Position numbers and translations under genes: made by a program. The notes below the pieces were generated by a model, which was given only the letters and a program-made list of their open reading frames with translations, had not been told where the DNA came from and searched no databases. This document shows positions 21,167 through 31,916 of a stretch of DNA of 64,000 nt, piece by piece (position 1 is the first letter of the stretch; the number at the start of each line of letters is the position of its first letter). The stretch comes from Sugiyamaella lignohabitans. Lineage: Eukaryota > Ascomycota > Dipodascomycetes > Dipodascales > Trichomonascaceae. The DNA lies in the NCBI RefSeq assembly GCF_001640025.1, contig NC_031671.1:2666001-2730000 (forward strand), read 5' to 3'.

Positions 21167-23527
21167 ATGGCATCGTCGAATGGACATGGAGGATTCTATG
21201 GACAGAATGTGTCGTCCTCGACGTCGTTTAGCTCTTCATCTGCAACATCATGGGTTTCGAGAAAAGACCAAGTGGTCAAGTTTCTGAAAACAAAAAGAGA
21301 TGAATATATCTCGGCTGATACTAATGGATATGGAGCAGGCATCTCTCGAGGAATAGCAGATCCTGATAATGATCACTTGGCTTTTCAGTTAAGTCGTCTT
21401 CCAAGAGAAGCGGCGTTTAGACAGGCTGAAGTGGTTCGTCCTGAAGACAAGATGTATATTAATGGCCCACCACCTCCCAATCCTCCTTTCCGTGATGAGA
21501 GTTTGACTCTATATCCTTCGTATTCCCGCAAGTTAGATAGTGGTGAATATGATGTCGATGTTAGAGGAAGGTTATACTTACCAGCAGTTCTTAATCGTAA
21601 AGCGAGAATAGCACAATCAGTGGTGATGAGATTTTCAGGCTTGACATCTGGAGGAGGCAATACAGCTGCAAATACCCCCAGTTTAGATCAACTCAATGGA
21701 GTCGACTTTAGTAATTATGAGTATGGGTTAGATGAGCAAGATGTTCCAGGCCCGCAGTCAACCAGAGGCGTCGATAGAGGTATAGGTATAGATGATGGTG
21801 ACTTGCGTCGACCAATACATCATACTAGTACGACTAGCACTACCAGCTCACAGTCATCACGGTCATCGAGGTCTAGTCGCTTTTCGAATGAAGAAGAGAC
21901 TTTTAAAGAGAGGTTTGCAACTGTGCTAACAAGAGGAGCACCTGATCGAGAACTAAAAGTTAGAGTAGGACTCGAGGGGAATCATCAGTCGGTAGTGGCT
22001 AAAGTGACTACATTTTCCGATGGTCGGTTTTTAATCAGAATTCGAGTACCATCACGACCAGCCATGATCCATGTTGAGGCAAGTGATGATGTGCATGCAA
22101 TTATTGAGCCATTGGTTATTGGCGATACAAAAGACAGCAAGATCTCGGTTATTACTGACATAGACGATACGATTAAGCATACAGGAATAGCAACCGAGAA
22201 ACGACAGGTTTTCAGAAACGTACTAGCACGCCATTACGACGATATTGCAATTGAAGGAGTCGTTGACTGGTACTCTGATTTGGAAAAAGAAGGGGTCAAG
22301 TTTCACTATGTTTCTAATTCGCCATGGCAATTGTATCCAGTGATTGCCGAGTATATGAGCCACACTAAACTGCCAAAGGGATCTATTCATTTGAAACCGT
22401 ATACAGGATTGATATCAGGAATGCTCGAACCGAGTTCGGAGAAAAAGAAGGTCACATTGCACAATGTTGTCAAGGACTTCCCCGACCGTCGATTTATTCT
22501 TATTGGTGACTCTGGAGAAAAGGATTTAGAGGCATACTACGACCTGGCTACACAGTTTCCTAAACAGATTCTAGCCATTTACATCCGTGATGTGACCTTG
22601 CCGGCAGATGATATATTTCTACAGGAGTATATTGCAGCCACGGGATATATCCCAACTCCAGGCGAGATTGATTCGTATGAATCAAGTGCTGAGGCGGGAA
22701 GAAGTGGTCGTATGATGGCTCGCCAGCAGAAACTAAGAGATGCTCGAGGCCGTGAGGCTGCTCAAGACAGATCAATTGGCAGGAAGTCTGAACCGAAATC
22801 AGAACCAGAACCTCGTAGTGTTGCCAACTCAGCAGCATCGATTCCAGATCTCATTGACCTTTCCGACCCCGAGCCAGCACCAGCACAACCAGAACGTGAA
22901 CGTGAGCAAGATCTCGACCGACCCAGTCTGCCGCCACGGCCCAATCCCACCACCACCACCACCACCTCAAACAGCACCACCTCCAACAGCAGCAGCAGCA
23001 CCACCACGAACCAACCTCTGCCATTATCACCACATAAAGTGCCCCGAAAAGCAGCGCCTCCTATTCCCCAGAAACCGGCAAACCTCCGACCACCTCCACA
23101 TGCCAACACGGTTCCTCCCGAAGCACCCTGGTCCCGGCTTTCTGCTGCTAACACCACCGCTCACTCACGACTCAACGAGCCAGTGCACTCGAAATCCGAA
23201 GTCAATGGTTCTGGAACTCACATCCAACCGACAAGCTCGTCCACCACAGAAACACCACCACCCCTTCCTCCTCGACGAGTAGCAACGGTTCCTACCACGA
23301 ACCCGAAACACACCAACTCCAGCGTGAACCCGGACGTACTGATTATGAACTCGGAGCAAAACGACTACGGCCAGCTGGTGCTCGACAAAAAAGTCGAGCA
23401 ATGGAAGTCCCGCTACACACGATCGCGAATGGGACTCCCCGGCGGCATCAAACTTCGCATGTGGAAGGTAGGCAGCGACCTCCGAGACGAAAGCATCGCC
23501 CTCGTGCGCGACAACAGAGCGAACTAG
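21167..23527 (+). CDS. APP1: phosphatidate phosphatase App1-like (DUF2183)
   Basis: 786 residues from the ATG at 21167. The catalytic HAD-type domain spans about residues 325-490: ITDIDDTIKHTGI carries the DXDXT nucleophile motif (Asp331, Asp333), then FHYVSNSPWQLYPVI and RRFILIGDSGEKDLEAYYDL. App1 dephosphorylates phosphatidate to diacylglycerol at cortical actin patches and links lipid turnover to endocytosis. The C-terminal 270 residues are proline-rich with many PPxP and PxRP runs (APPIPQKPANLRPPP), likely SH3 ligands, which fits actin-patch recruitment. The frame is open for 399 nt before this ATG and codes an Arg-rich stretch; an upstream non-ATG start or unseen exon cannot be excluded. 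A diverged palindrome begins 45 bp after the stop. Confidence 0.9.
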   Translation: MASSNGHGGFYGQNVSSSTSFSSSSATSWVSRKDQVVKFLKTKRDEYISADTNGYGAGISRGIADPDNDHLAFQLSRLPREAAFRQAEVVRPEDKMYINGPPPPNPPFRDESLTLYPSYSRKLDSGEYDVDVRGRLYLPAVLNRKARIAQSVVMRFSGLTSGGGNTAANTPSLDQLNGVDFSNYEYGLDEQDVPGPQSTRGVDRGIGIDDGDLRRPIHHTSTTSTTSSQSSRSSRSSRFSNEEETFKERFATVLTRGAPDRELKVRVGLEGNHQSVVAKVTTFSDGRFLIRIRVPSRPAMIHVEASDDVHAIIEPLVIGDTKDSKISVITDIDDTIKHTGIATEKRQVFRNVLARHYDDIAIEGVVDWYSDLEKEGVKFHYVSNSPWQLYPVIAEYMSHTKLPKGSIHLKPYTGLISGMLEPSSEKKKVTLHNVVKDFPDRRFILIGDSGEKDLEAYYDLATQFPKQILAIYIRDVTLPADDIFLQEYIAATGYIPTPGEIDSYESSAEAGRSGRMMARQQKLRDARGREAAQDRSIGRKSEPKSEPEPRSVANSAASIPDLIDLSDPEPAPAQPEREREQDLDRPSLPPRPNPTTTTTTSNSTTSNSSSSTTTNQPLPLSPHKVPRKAAPPIPQKPANLRPPPHANTVPPEAPWSRLSAANTTAHSRLNEPVHSKSEVNGSGTHIQPTSSSTTETPPPLPPRRVATVPTTNPKHTNSSVNPDVLIMNSEQNDYGQLVLDKKVEQWKSRYTRSRMGLPGGIKLRMWKVGSDLRDESIALVRDNRAN

Positions 23528-23572
23528 CCAAACTATTTATACTCCTGTTTTCACTCCCTGTCTTGTCAGACG

Positions 23573-23780
23573 GCCTCCGGCGACCGGGCTCTGCCCGGAC
23601 CCGTTGTGCTCGCTTCGCGAGCCGTTCCACCACCAACTGCACTCGCAATTGCGACACCCCCCGACCCGTAGAGCTCGCTTCGCGAGCAGTTTGACCCCGG
23701 CCGCACGAGCAGTTGCGAGCCCCCCGAGCCGCTCGGAAAGCGAGCACTACGGGTCCCAGCAGTGCCCGGCCGCCGGAGAC
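23573..23780. repeat. diverged member of the GC palindrome family
   Basis: Left end GCCTCCGGCGACCGGGCTCTGCCCGG and right end CCCGGCCGCCGGAGAC keep the nested-hairpin plan, with CCGGGC/GCCCGG replacing CTGGGGC/GCCCCAG. The interior carries two GCTCGCTTCGCGAGC hairpins near 23608 and 23674, plus a related GCTCGGAAAGCGAGC. It starts 45 bp after the APP1 stop and is probably a separate subfamily. Confidence 0.75.
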
Positions 23781-24422
23781 ACGACCCCCCACCCCTCGCT
23801 CCAAATTACGCTATTCTTAGTATCTGCAGGATCTGTCGAATCTTTTGTCGAAACAGGGGGTTCTATGCACGGAAGTTATAGTTAGCCCAGATTGGGATAG
23901 CCTCGAGTCGCGACAACTTGGTCGGGTGCATGGTGGGGCTCTGGCGTGGCCTGCCCCTGCCGCTGGTCCCGTGTTCTTTGTGTGTGTCGGTTTAGGTTGG
24001 TCGGTGTGTGGCTATGGCTCGGCGGGGTACCTGAGTCCGGTCTTAGTCGGTGGTAAAACGGGTCTGAGTTGGGTCGAATTGGCTGTGCTAGATCTGGCAG
24101 TGACTCCGACCCATCCTTTCACCATCGGAACAACCACCTGAGACAGCGAATGCGCCAGGGAGCCGTGCAGGTTACGTTACACCCACCCACTTGCTGCTGC
24201 TGCAATGCCGATGCCAAAAAACGGAGCCGATAGTGCATGCCGCAAACGCTTGATAGGCCCGAGCAGCTGCCTGCACCGACGCGCGAAGTTAGCTCGGTCC
24301 TGGGCCCTGCTTCCTGCCAGCCCTGGCGAATCACCGGCTGCCTGGATCTATTACAAACTGAAATTAATCTCTCACCCCCTCGCGCCCGGTGCATCCTGCT
24401 CGGGTCCACGGGGAGGGGGGTC

Positions 24423-24484
24423 TGCCTCCGGCGGCTGGGGCTCCGCCCCAGACCCTGGTTGCTCCTCTCGCTTCGCTCGAGTCG
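24423..24484 (-). repeat. dispersed GC palindrome, left half
   Basis: Left arm with GACCCTGG end, CTCGCTTCGCTCGAGTCG hairpin and a short core remnant (GGCGTACACAGTCC). Right arm absent. Confidence 0.93.
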
Positions 24485-24651
24485 GGCGTACACAGTCCTT
24501 GCCATTGCTGTGGGCTCAGCCCACGGTGGAGGGTGGGGGAGGGGCTACGGGTACCCAGGCTGGCCTCGGGCTGCTGCTGCACTTGGCAACCGTTGCAGTC
24601 GTGCTTCGCGCCTGTGACACCTTTCCTAGGGAGGTGGGGCAGCGGGGGTCG

Positions 24652-24791
24652 TGCCTCCGGCGGCCGGGGCTCCGCCCCAGACCCGGGTTGCTCCTACTTC
24701 GTAGGAGTTGACCGGGGGCCCTCACGCAACGACTCGAGCGAAGCGAGAGGAGCAACCAGGGTCTGGGGCGGAGCCCCAGCCGCCGGAGGCA
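24652..24791 (+). repeat. dispersed GC palindrome, full copy with compensatory hairpin change
   Basis: Both arms intact. The inner hairpin is CTCCTACTTCGTAGGAG instead of CTCCTGCTTCGCAGGAG: a G to A on one side is matched by a C to T on the other. The core is changed to TTGACCGGGGGCCCTCACG. Confidence 0.95.
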
Positions 24792-24987
24792 GACCCCCCC
24801 CCTCACGAACCCCCCACCACCCGTGTCGGACAGTAAACCTAACCCTGGAAGATAATTCCGGCTGCCGGTGAACTGCAGGCCGCACCTAAACCCGAAAAAT
24901 TCATTGCTCCCAACCAATCAAACGGTCAATACGGAATTTCCCGTGAAAAAAAATAAAAAAAATCTGTTACCTACCAAACCTCAAGCG

Positions 24988-24996
24988 TATATAAAA
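24988..24996 (+). promoter_or_regulatory. TATA box of the ADP/ATP carrier gene
   Basis: TATATAAAA 93 bp before the ATG at 25081, followed by a T/C-rich tract with TTTTTTCTTC blocks. Typical of highly expressed yeast genes. Confidence 0.6.
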
Positions 24997-25080
24997 ATTT
25001 CAGGTTCCCGTACTTGTTGCATTTTTTCTTCTTTTTTTTCCTCAGAAGTAATCTTCCATTCAACTATAGAAAAAGAAGAG

Positions 25081-27248
25081 ATGTCGTCTGAAAGTGTATG
25101 TTATTTACAACCGTGTCAGGACTATCTATAAAAGAGACAACTGGAGTTTGGTTTATCTGGCTATTCACTATGTTCGTTGGTGTTCAGGTTTTGTTGGTGT
25201 GTTCTGTCGGTCGGTCGGTCGACTCGGTGGAACGGGATATTAGGAAGGAGAAGAACTTGAATGAATGGAAACTTGATTCAAGAAATAGATAATTGGAACT
25301 GGATTTGTTATTAAAACTACAAACAAATCGAAAGTGCTAATGACTTTGAAATGATGGATATGATGACTATGGCGCTGGGTGGGACTGACACAAAGACGTT
25401 GTTAGTTGATTTGATTTAATCACCCATCCAAATCAGCTGCCTGGTGTTGAATAAGTATAGTTTAATTATCGTTACACGACGGTTTTACAATATTTGATTG
25501 TTTGGTTATTGATTAATTAAAACAGTTCATTTGTTGTTTAATTAGTTATGTGGTAATTTACTTTACGGTGTTTATCCACTTTCTCAATTTTGAATTTGTT
25601 TGTGGTTTGAGTTTTTAGATTCAGTTTCATTTATTTTTTTCAGTTTCTATTTTTGTTTCTATTTTTCTTTTTTTTCTGGAGACTGTTGGGCTGTGTTTAT
25701 TTTATAAAGTGCTATCTTTTTTCCATTGATGGTCTCTGTATGGTAAATGCCAGCTACAACAGTTGCTCACTGATAAAAAGAGTACTGCTGTCCAGTTCTA
25801 TTTTTCGGTGCAGCAAATTTTCAGTTTTTCCTTTCCGTTTTCCCATGTTCCGCCGGGTCATTTTTGACCGGCCTTGCCCACCTTTTGACCCTAAACCCGG
25901 TTTACGAATATGCCGTATGGAGTTACACAATGAGATCTCTGACTCGCATCCCCCCTGATCGGCATCCAGATCAACGGCTTTATCGACGTTAGGCTGTTAA
26001 TGTCAATTATTAGCAGTCAAATGGTTGATTTTGCCGGTTGATTTTAATTGTTTGTTGATTCGGTTGGTTGATTGATTTATTGATTGATCTGGATTTCAGA
26101 TCATTCGATTGATGAGTTGTTGCATTTGATGATTGCAAACAGTCAATCATCTCAATTCAACTTCAGAATCTTACAGTGTAATCTCCAGAATCAAACCTTC
26201 AGTTCGATCTTCTATTGTTACCTCTCATTTCAAGGCAGTTTTTAATCGATTAACAATTTCTAAATTTCATTTCTAATTTAGAAATTTGTTGATTGATTGA
26301 CCTATTGCCAATACCTTTTTTTCACTATCCAAAAAATACTAACATCCTAAACAGACTTTCCTTATCGACTTCCTTATGGGAGGTGTGTCCGCCGCCGTCG
26401 CTAAGACCGCCGCTGCCCCCATCGAGCGTGTTAAGCTTCTTATCCAAAACCAAGATGAGATGATCAAGCAAGGTCGTCTTGCCAGAAAGTACGATGGTAT
26501 TGCCGATGCTTTCCGTCGTACTGCTGCTGAGGAAGGTATTGTCTCTTTCTGGAGAGGTAACACTGCTAACGTTATCCGTTACTTCCCCACCCAAGCCCTT
26601 AACTTTGCCTTCAAGGATAAGTTCAAGGCTCTCTTCGGTTTCAAGAAGTCCGAGGGTTACTGGCCTTGGTTCGCCGGTAACTTGGCTTCTGGTGGTCTTG
26701 CCGGTGCCACTTCTCTTCTCTTCGTCTACTCTCTTGATTACGCCCGTACTCGTCTTGCCAACGATGCCAAGGCTGCCAAGGGTGGCGGTGACCGTGAGTT
26801 CAACGGTTTGGTCGATGTTTACAGAAAGACTCTCAAGTCTGACGGTATTGCCGGTCTCTACCGTGGTTTCGGTCCCTCTGTTGTCGGTATCATTGTCTAC
26901 CGTGGTCTTTACTTCGGTCTTTACGATTCTCTTAAGCCTGTTGTTCTTGTCGGTTCTCTTGAGGGTAACTTCTTGGCCTCTTTCTTGCTTGGTTGGACCG
27001 TCACCACTGGTGCCTCTACTGCTTCTTATCCTTTGGATACCGTCCGTCGTCGTATGATGATGACCTCTGGTCAAGCCGTTAAGTACAAGTCCTCTTTCGA
27101 CGCTTTCACCAAGATTGTCGCCGCTGAGGGTGTTACTTCTCTCTTCAAGGGATGCGGTGCCAACATTCTCCGTGGTGTTGCCGGTGCTGGTGTTATCTCC
27201 ATGTACGATCAATTGCAAATGATCCTCTTCGGTAAGAAGTTCAAATAA
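25081..27248 (+). CDS. AAC: mitochondrial ADP/ATP carrier, two exons
   Basis: Exon 1 is 25081-25095 (MSSES) and exon 2 26355-27248; 302 residues. The 1259-nt intron has a GTATGT donor, a TACTAAC branch site at 26337-26343 and a CAG acceptor. Splicing gives MSSES joined to [20 protein letters not shown], the conserved start of the mature carrier. Three repeats of about 100 residues are present with PX[DE]XX[KR] motifs ([22 protein letters not shown]), and the nucleotide-carrier signature RRRMMM is intact. It exchanges cytosolic ADP for matrix ATP across the inner membrane. Codon use in exon 2 is extremely biased, indicating high expression. The exon 2 frame alone lacks the conserved N-terminus and starts only at Met 26376. 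Confidence 0.95.
25096..26354 (+). other. long first intron of the ADP/ATP carrier gene
   Basis: 1259 nt, by far the longest of the eight introns here (others 50-460 nt). It is AT-rich, free of palindromic elements, and rich in TTGATTGATT-type words near 26030-26110 and 26285-26300. A TCGG tandem lies at 25206-25220. No hosted ORF or clear snoRNA was recognised. Confidence 0.85.
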
Positions 27249-27330
27249 ACGATTTCGTAGTTTGGAAATGAACTCTCATTTAAAATATATGTAATTGTTG
27301 ACTCTTTATATACGTTTTCTGGGTGGCAAA

Positions 27331-27469
27331 TGCCTCCGGCGGCTGGGGCTTCGCCCCAGACCCCGTGGCTCCTGCTTCGCAGGAGATTACTGGGACCATT
27401 GACGCACCGACTCGAGCGAAGCGAGAGGAGCAACCAGGGTCTGGGGCGGAGCCCCAGCCGCCGGAGGCA
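27331..27469 (+). repeat. dispersed GC palindrome, full copy, plus orientation
   Basis: Good reference copy: left arm (loop TTC), CTCCTGCTTCGCAGGAG hairpin, core ATTACTGGGACCATTGACG, CGACTCGAGCGAAGCGAGAGGAG side and a right arm ending GCCGCCGGAGGCA. It lies 82 bp after the ADP/ATP carrier stop. Confidence 0.96.
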
Positions 27470-27702
27470 TCTGGCAGCCCGGATACAAAGTTCGACCCGG
27501 GCTCCGGAGGAGCTCCTTGGCGGGGTGGGGATGGGCTGTGTTCCTTGCCTTTGCATGCCGCCCTGATTCTTCCGAACTCGAGCACGTCGACGGGCCAATC
27601 AGTCGCGGGTTAGTGACATTTAACTACTGGTGATTGCATTTCTGTCGCATCGAGGCGGACTGGCCGGGAATCCCCGCTGGCTTCGTTGCCAGGTGAGGGG
27701 CC

Positions 27703-27863
27703 TGCCTCCGGCGGCTGGGGCTCCGCCCCAGACCCCGCTGCTCCTCTCGCTTCGCTCGAGTCGGGCTTGGAGGGGTCGGTCGCGGGGTGGTGGGGGCCGT
27801 AGCGAAATCTCCTGCGAAGCAGGAGCAGCGGGGTCTGGGGCAGAGCCCCAGCCGCCGGAGGCA
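27703..27863 (-). repeat. dispersed GC palindrome, full copy, minus orientation
   Basis: Left arm, CTCGCTTCGCTCGAGTCG hairpin, a G-rich enlarged core with GGGGGCCGTAGCG, CTCCTGCGAAGCAGGAG hairpin and an intact right arm. It lies 234 bp from the previous copy and in the opposite orientation. Confidence 0.95.
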
Positions 27864-28683
27864 AGTAGAGACCGCCTGTTAACTCCGTTACGGGGATCGT
27901 CTTACACGACAGATACGATGCGTCTCGAGCCCAGAATAAGCATGTTTCGATGACCGGCGATAACCAGTGGGGTTTAGTGTCGCGCGGCGGGCTTAAACCC
28001 GGCTTCCCGAAGATCTCATTAGCAGTAATCAGTGCATGGTGCATTTCTAAGTACATAATAATTTATATGTAAATTTAATCTAAGAGCTTTGGTATTTGCC
28101 ACTCGAAGGACATCTTTATTTAGTGGCTTTTTATTCTGGCGGATTGATTTTTTACTGATTGGTTGATATTTTTTTAATTGGGATGAATTAATATTTTTTG
28201 GTCTTTTATTTTTTTTACAAGTTAGTTCAGTTGGTTTATCTGGTAAGTCGGAATTGCTTGTTAATGCTTTCTTTATTGTTTGTTCAGCTGCCCCGGATGT
28301 TGATTATTATGACTTTTTAGTTGTGTTTGCATTCTGGTGGGAATAAATTATTGGAATATTCGTATATATGTCGGATATACCGTTCTCTTTTTTTGGATAT
28401 ATTAATATTCGTATTAATTGGCTCTATCTCTGAATTGGTTGGATGGGATTCTGGACTGGGTGGAACTCCGACCTTTATCTCCGGAATTTGTGCAAGAACT
28501 TTTGGCTGCTAAGATATACTAAATTTATTGGGAAAAAATAAAAATAAAAATAAAAATAAGGAAGCTGTGGCTAACAGAATAGGGACTTGTGATGGGAATA
28601 TTGGAGACCTGAAGTCATCATCGTTTGATCTACTGTGTTTTTGGTAGTTATTTTTGCGCTGTGTAGAGACCATATTGGTTAAT

Positions 28684-31600
28684 ATGTCTCCGAGTACATC
28701 TGGACTCAAGGAAGAGGACCAGCCACCGGCACAGGCTCCTAAAAAACGACAGAGAATCTCAAGAGCTTGTGATACTTGTAGAAAGAAGAAGATTAAATGT
28801 GACGGATTACGACCTACCTGCAACAACTGTCGAAATGGGTCTGCTCCATGTGTATATACAATTGTCGAGAAAAAACCTGGGGTGACCAGGAAAAGAGCTA
28901 CCAATATTGTTAAATTGGAGTCTCGACTTGATAGAATAGAGAGCATGCTAGAGGCCCTGATACCGGTCGGTAGCAAGAAGAGAAGTAGAAAGCAGCGTCA
29001 ACAAAATGAGGGTGAAGAATCCGACGACGAAGACAATGACAAATCCGAGCATGAAATTGATAACGATAACGACCATGATCATAATAATAATGAGGATGAC
29101 GACCATGAGGAAGACGACGGCGACGGCGATAGTGATAATGACAATGATGACGACGAAGATGATCCACTGAACGAAACTGCCGACGGCGAGACGAACCCTG
29201 AGGAGAACTTCACGCCCGATGAATGGGCTATTCAGGACATGGATGTTCCAGAAGGCGGGATGATGATTAAACTGCGATCGAAAGTGAAAATTACAAGGAA
29301 ATCTGATATGTTCAGTAGGACAATGGCTCGTGCTAATACGCAGTTTTGCGGGCCAGGCCCGAATTTCGCGCTATTATCAAGTTCAGGAATTAAATGGATC
29401 GGAGAGAAAATCGACGATAGCAAGATTGCTGATAAACTAGCAGCCCCATTTATGGAAATTATGAGCTATGAACTCGAAAAAATACGACCCATGATCGAGC
29501 CTATGATGAAAGCACATCCAATTGATAAAAGGCTGCTGGATGTATGTATTGATGCTTTTGAGAACGGGCCGTCTAATTGGAAGTTAATCATTGCTAGAGA
29601 TGAGATTGACGAGATTGTTCGTGCTGAATATTACGACGAGTCGCTGCCTCCAAACGGTTACTCAGAATACTTTGTTCTCAGTGCACTGGTTGTGATTGGT
29701 CTGCCTTTTATTCTTCGAAACCCCGAATTAAGAGCAAAGATCCCCCATTATGTAACTGAGAAAGATCTGGAAACTCTGGCCTCACGAAGTTTTGCCAACT
29801 GTCTATTTTACTGTCGGCGTATAACTCTCATGCATCCAAATATTACATCAATTAAAGCACTATTATTGCTTGTGCTGGCTTTTGAATGTTCGGAATTCCC
29901 CCATCCTGTCGCATATATTTTAAAAACGGCGACCCACCTTGCAAATGAGATGGGTCTGAATCGAAGAGAAAGCTGTATGGGTCTCGGCAAGGAAGAAGCC
30001 AACCGGCGGAAGAGTCTGTTTTGGATGATGTACATATTTGACCACGACGTTGCCATGAAAGTGTGTCGCAGTCCTAATTTCATGGATTTCGACATTAGTA
30101 TTGATATGCCCGAATTTGACAAATCTGATCCAAGATACAATGATGTCGAGTTTCTCAAGATAATTGTTTCGTTTTTTCATTTGTCGGCCGACTGTTATAT
30201 GAGATTATGGTCTCCAAAAGCTAGCACTCGACGACCTGTGGATATTGTTAAAGACGTGCAATACTGTGACGAGCAGCTGGAGAAGTGGAAACGGTCTCTG
30301 CCTCCTGAGAAACAACCTGGGTGTGTTCTTGAATATTTCACGGTGTACGATCCGGCTCATGAGACCCAGAACAAAGAGTTTTTTGAAAAGGTCGGGGTCC
30401 TATATATGCATTATGTCTATTACCAACTTCTGTCTAGTATTCATCGAGTAGTGGCATATCACCCGTCATGGGTTTACGCTCTAGTTGAGGAAGAAAAGGC
30501 TTTGGCGTCAAAGACAAAACCAAAGAGCAATAATGGGAGTAACCATACTACACCGAATTCAAAGACAACTCCTGGAGCCAGTCCGTCTGGAACCAATAAT
30601 TCAAGGCAGTCTGCTGCCAATGATGCCGGTCTTCTAGCTGTGGATGATTCTCCGTTGATCTCTTTACATTATAAATATCCTCGACTGTTCAGTTCGTTGG
30701 ATATTTGTAATCATGCTGCGCGAAGAACGATTGAGCTCGTTCAAAGGACTAAGAGCTGGGGCCAGCTGTTTCTATGGGCGTCTGTATATTTCTCCACAAA
30801 TGCTTTAATTACTCTGGTGGTTAAATGTCTGACAAAACCGTTTGATGCTACTACAAAGCTAGATCTGGATACCTTGAAGTCGGTACCTGAAGCGTTTTCT
30901 GAGATGCAGTCGTTAATGCCCAGACCCAATGCCGTTGTTGATACAGTGGTCGAGTTCTGGACCATTCTATTCGACATTGCCAAACTGTTTGTGGAGAAAT
31001 CCCATACCACGGGATCTAATGGATTCTCGTCACCCTCATCGACCACCAGCGACCATCAACACCACCAGGTCAAACGAATCAAATTAAGACGCGAAAAAAG
31101 TACCAACAGTCTCAAGAGTAGCGAGTCTCCTGGTACCCACAATGAATTGAGACACATGTCCAGCAGCGGCGCGTCGTCCAATACTCCAGCAACATCGACT
31201 TCGTCTGTCGGACCCACTATACCAGTAGGAAGTAAACAGTCGCCAGGGAATGCTCCAGGGAATGCATCCTGGCCATCTTTTTCTTCAGCCATTCATCAAC
31301 CTTCTTCAGATGGACTTCTTCCCACTGATGGTTCGGCGTATGTTCCCATTGCTCAACGAATGAACTTTGGTTATGGATTCAGAGACAACCAGCCGGATCC
31401 CAATAGTGGCGCTGGCACGTCTCCACTGGGAACATATACCACTCCTATGATAAATACAATGGGACCGCCTGGTCGAACTTCTGGAATTCCTGTCACTTCA
31501 AACCCGAACGCACCTTCAAATATCAATAACATCCCGCCAGGCTTCTCACCCCACATGAACATGGCTCCGGACCCGTCACAGCCGTCTCAATTCAACTCCC

Positions 31601-31731
31601 TCCCAGAACTGGCCAACGTCGACTGGATCCCTGACCCGGATCTCATTCAAAACCTGTTCCATATCTCGTCGTACCCCTTTTCCTGGGACGGCGACATCAG
31701 CGTCTTCTCTGGCCTCAGCCAGTCGCCGTGA
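28684..31731 (+). CDS. Zn2Cys6 fungal transcription factor
   Basis: 1015 residues from the ATG at 28684. The DNA-binding cluster follows a basic stretch (KKRQRISRACDTC, residues about 22-60) with spacing CX2CX6CX6CX2CX6C. A linker and coiled-coil-like segment follow (NIVKLESRLDRIESMLEALI). An Asp/Asn/Glu/His-rich acidic run covers about residues 115-180 (DNDNDHDHNNNEDDDHEEDD). The middle homology region of fungal-specific regulators spans about 330-600, with ATHLANEMGLNRRESC and RRKSLFWMMYIFDHDVAM. The C-terminal 300 residues are Ser/Pro/Asn-rich. The target pathway cannot be read from the sequence. A half palindrome begins only 5 bp after the stop codon. Confidence 0.9.
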   Translation: MSPSTSGLKEEDQPPAQAPKKRQRISRACDTCRKKKIKCDGLRPTCNNCRNGSAPCVYTIVEKKPGVTRKRATNIVKLESRLDRIESMLEALIPVGSKKRSRKQRQQNEGEESDDEDNDKSEHEIDNDNDHDHNNNEDDDHEEDDGDGDSDNDNDDDEDDPLNETADGETNPEENFTPDEWAIQDMDVPEGGMMIKLRSKVKITRKSDMFSRTMARANTQFCGPGPNFALLSSSGIKWIGEKIDDSKIADKLAAPFMEIMSYELEKIRPMIEPMMKAHPIDKRLLDVCIDAFENGPSNWKLIIARDEIDEIVRAEYYDESLPPNGYSEYFVLSALVVIGLPFILRNPELRAKIPHYVTEKDLETLASRSFANCLFYCRRITLMHPNITSIKALLLLVLAFECSEFPHPVAYILKTATHLANEMGLNRRESCMGLGKEEANRRKSLFWMMYIFDHDVAMKVCRSPNFMDFDISIDMPEFDKSDPRYNDVEFLKIIVSFFHLSADCYMRLWSPKASTRRPVDIVKDVQYCDEQLEKWKRSLPPEKQPGCVLEYFTVYDPAHETQNKEFFEKVGVLYMHYVYYQLLSSIHRVVAYHPSWVYALVEEEKALASKTKPKSNNGSNHTTPNSKTTPGASPSGTNNSRQSAANDAGLLAVDDSPLISLHYKYPRLFSSLDICNHAARRTIELVQRTKSWGQLFLWASVYFSTNALITLVVKCLTKPFDATTKLDLDTLKSVPEAFSEMQSLMPRPNAVVDTVVEFWTILFDIAKLFVEKSHTTGSNGFSSPSSTTSDHQHHQVKRIKLRREKSTNSLKSSESPGTHNELRHMSSSGASSNTPATSTSSVGPTIPVGSKQSPGNAPGNASWPSFSSAIHQPSSDGLLPTDGSAYVPIAQRMNFGYGFRDNQPDPNSGAGTSPLGTYTTPMINTMGPPGRTSGIPVTSNPNAPSNINNIPPGFSPHMNMAPDPSQPSQFNSLPELANVDWIPDPDLIQNLFHISSYPFSWDGDISVFSGLSQSP

Positions 31732-31736
31732 GACCG

Positions 31737-31797
31737 TGCCTCCGGCGGCTGGTGCTCTGCCCCAGGCCCCGTGGCTCCTCTTGCTTTGCTCAAGTTG
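31737..31797 (-). repeat. dispersed GC palindrome, eroded left half
   Basis: Left arm with several changes (GGCTGGTGCTCTGCCCCAGGCCCC) and a weakened CTTGCTTTGCTCAAGTTG hairpin. It starts 5 bp after the TGA of the Zn2Cys6 gene. The erosion marks it as an old copy. Confidence 0.88.
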
Positions 31798-31916
31798 GGC
31801 TTCGGCTATGTAAACAACCTTTTACCCTATTTATTTGTATGTCTAATCTCAATTTACCTCCTATTCTCCGTCCGTGAACTATCCAGTGAGCCGCAGTGTC
31901 TGTGGCATAGAGGGTC

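Larger units (their letters stand above)
23528..25080. other. GC-rich intergenic region with three palindromes, AAC promoter at its right end
   Basis: 1.55 kb. The left 1.3 kb is GC-rich and holds copies at 23573-23780, 24423-24484 and 24652-24791. The last 200 bp turn AT-rich and carry the ADP/ATP carrier TATA box and a CT-rich tract. Long open frames on both strands here are translations of the elements. Confidence 0.65.
27249..28683. other. intergenic with two palindromes, promoter of the Zn2Cys6 gene
   Basis: 1.43 kb. Elements at 27331-27469 and 27703-27863. The right half is AT-rich with T runs and an AAAATA tandem at about 28540-28560, 125 bp before the regulator's ATG. No gene seen. 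Confidence 0.6.

Noticed and set aside
24119..24917. Long overlapping frames of 120-168 codons
   Set aside because: Translations of the palindromes at 24423 and 24652 in several frames; composition is that of the repeat.
25340..25400. ATGATGA and CTGA words in the AAC intron suggesting a C/D snoRNA
   Set aside because: Boxes are only about 20 nt apart and no terminal stem is visible.
26325..27218. 297-codon minus-strand frame
   Set aside because: Antisense shadow of the highly codon-biased ADP/ATP carrier exon.
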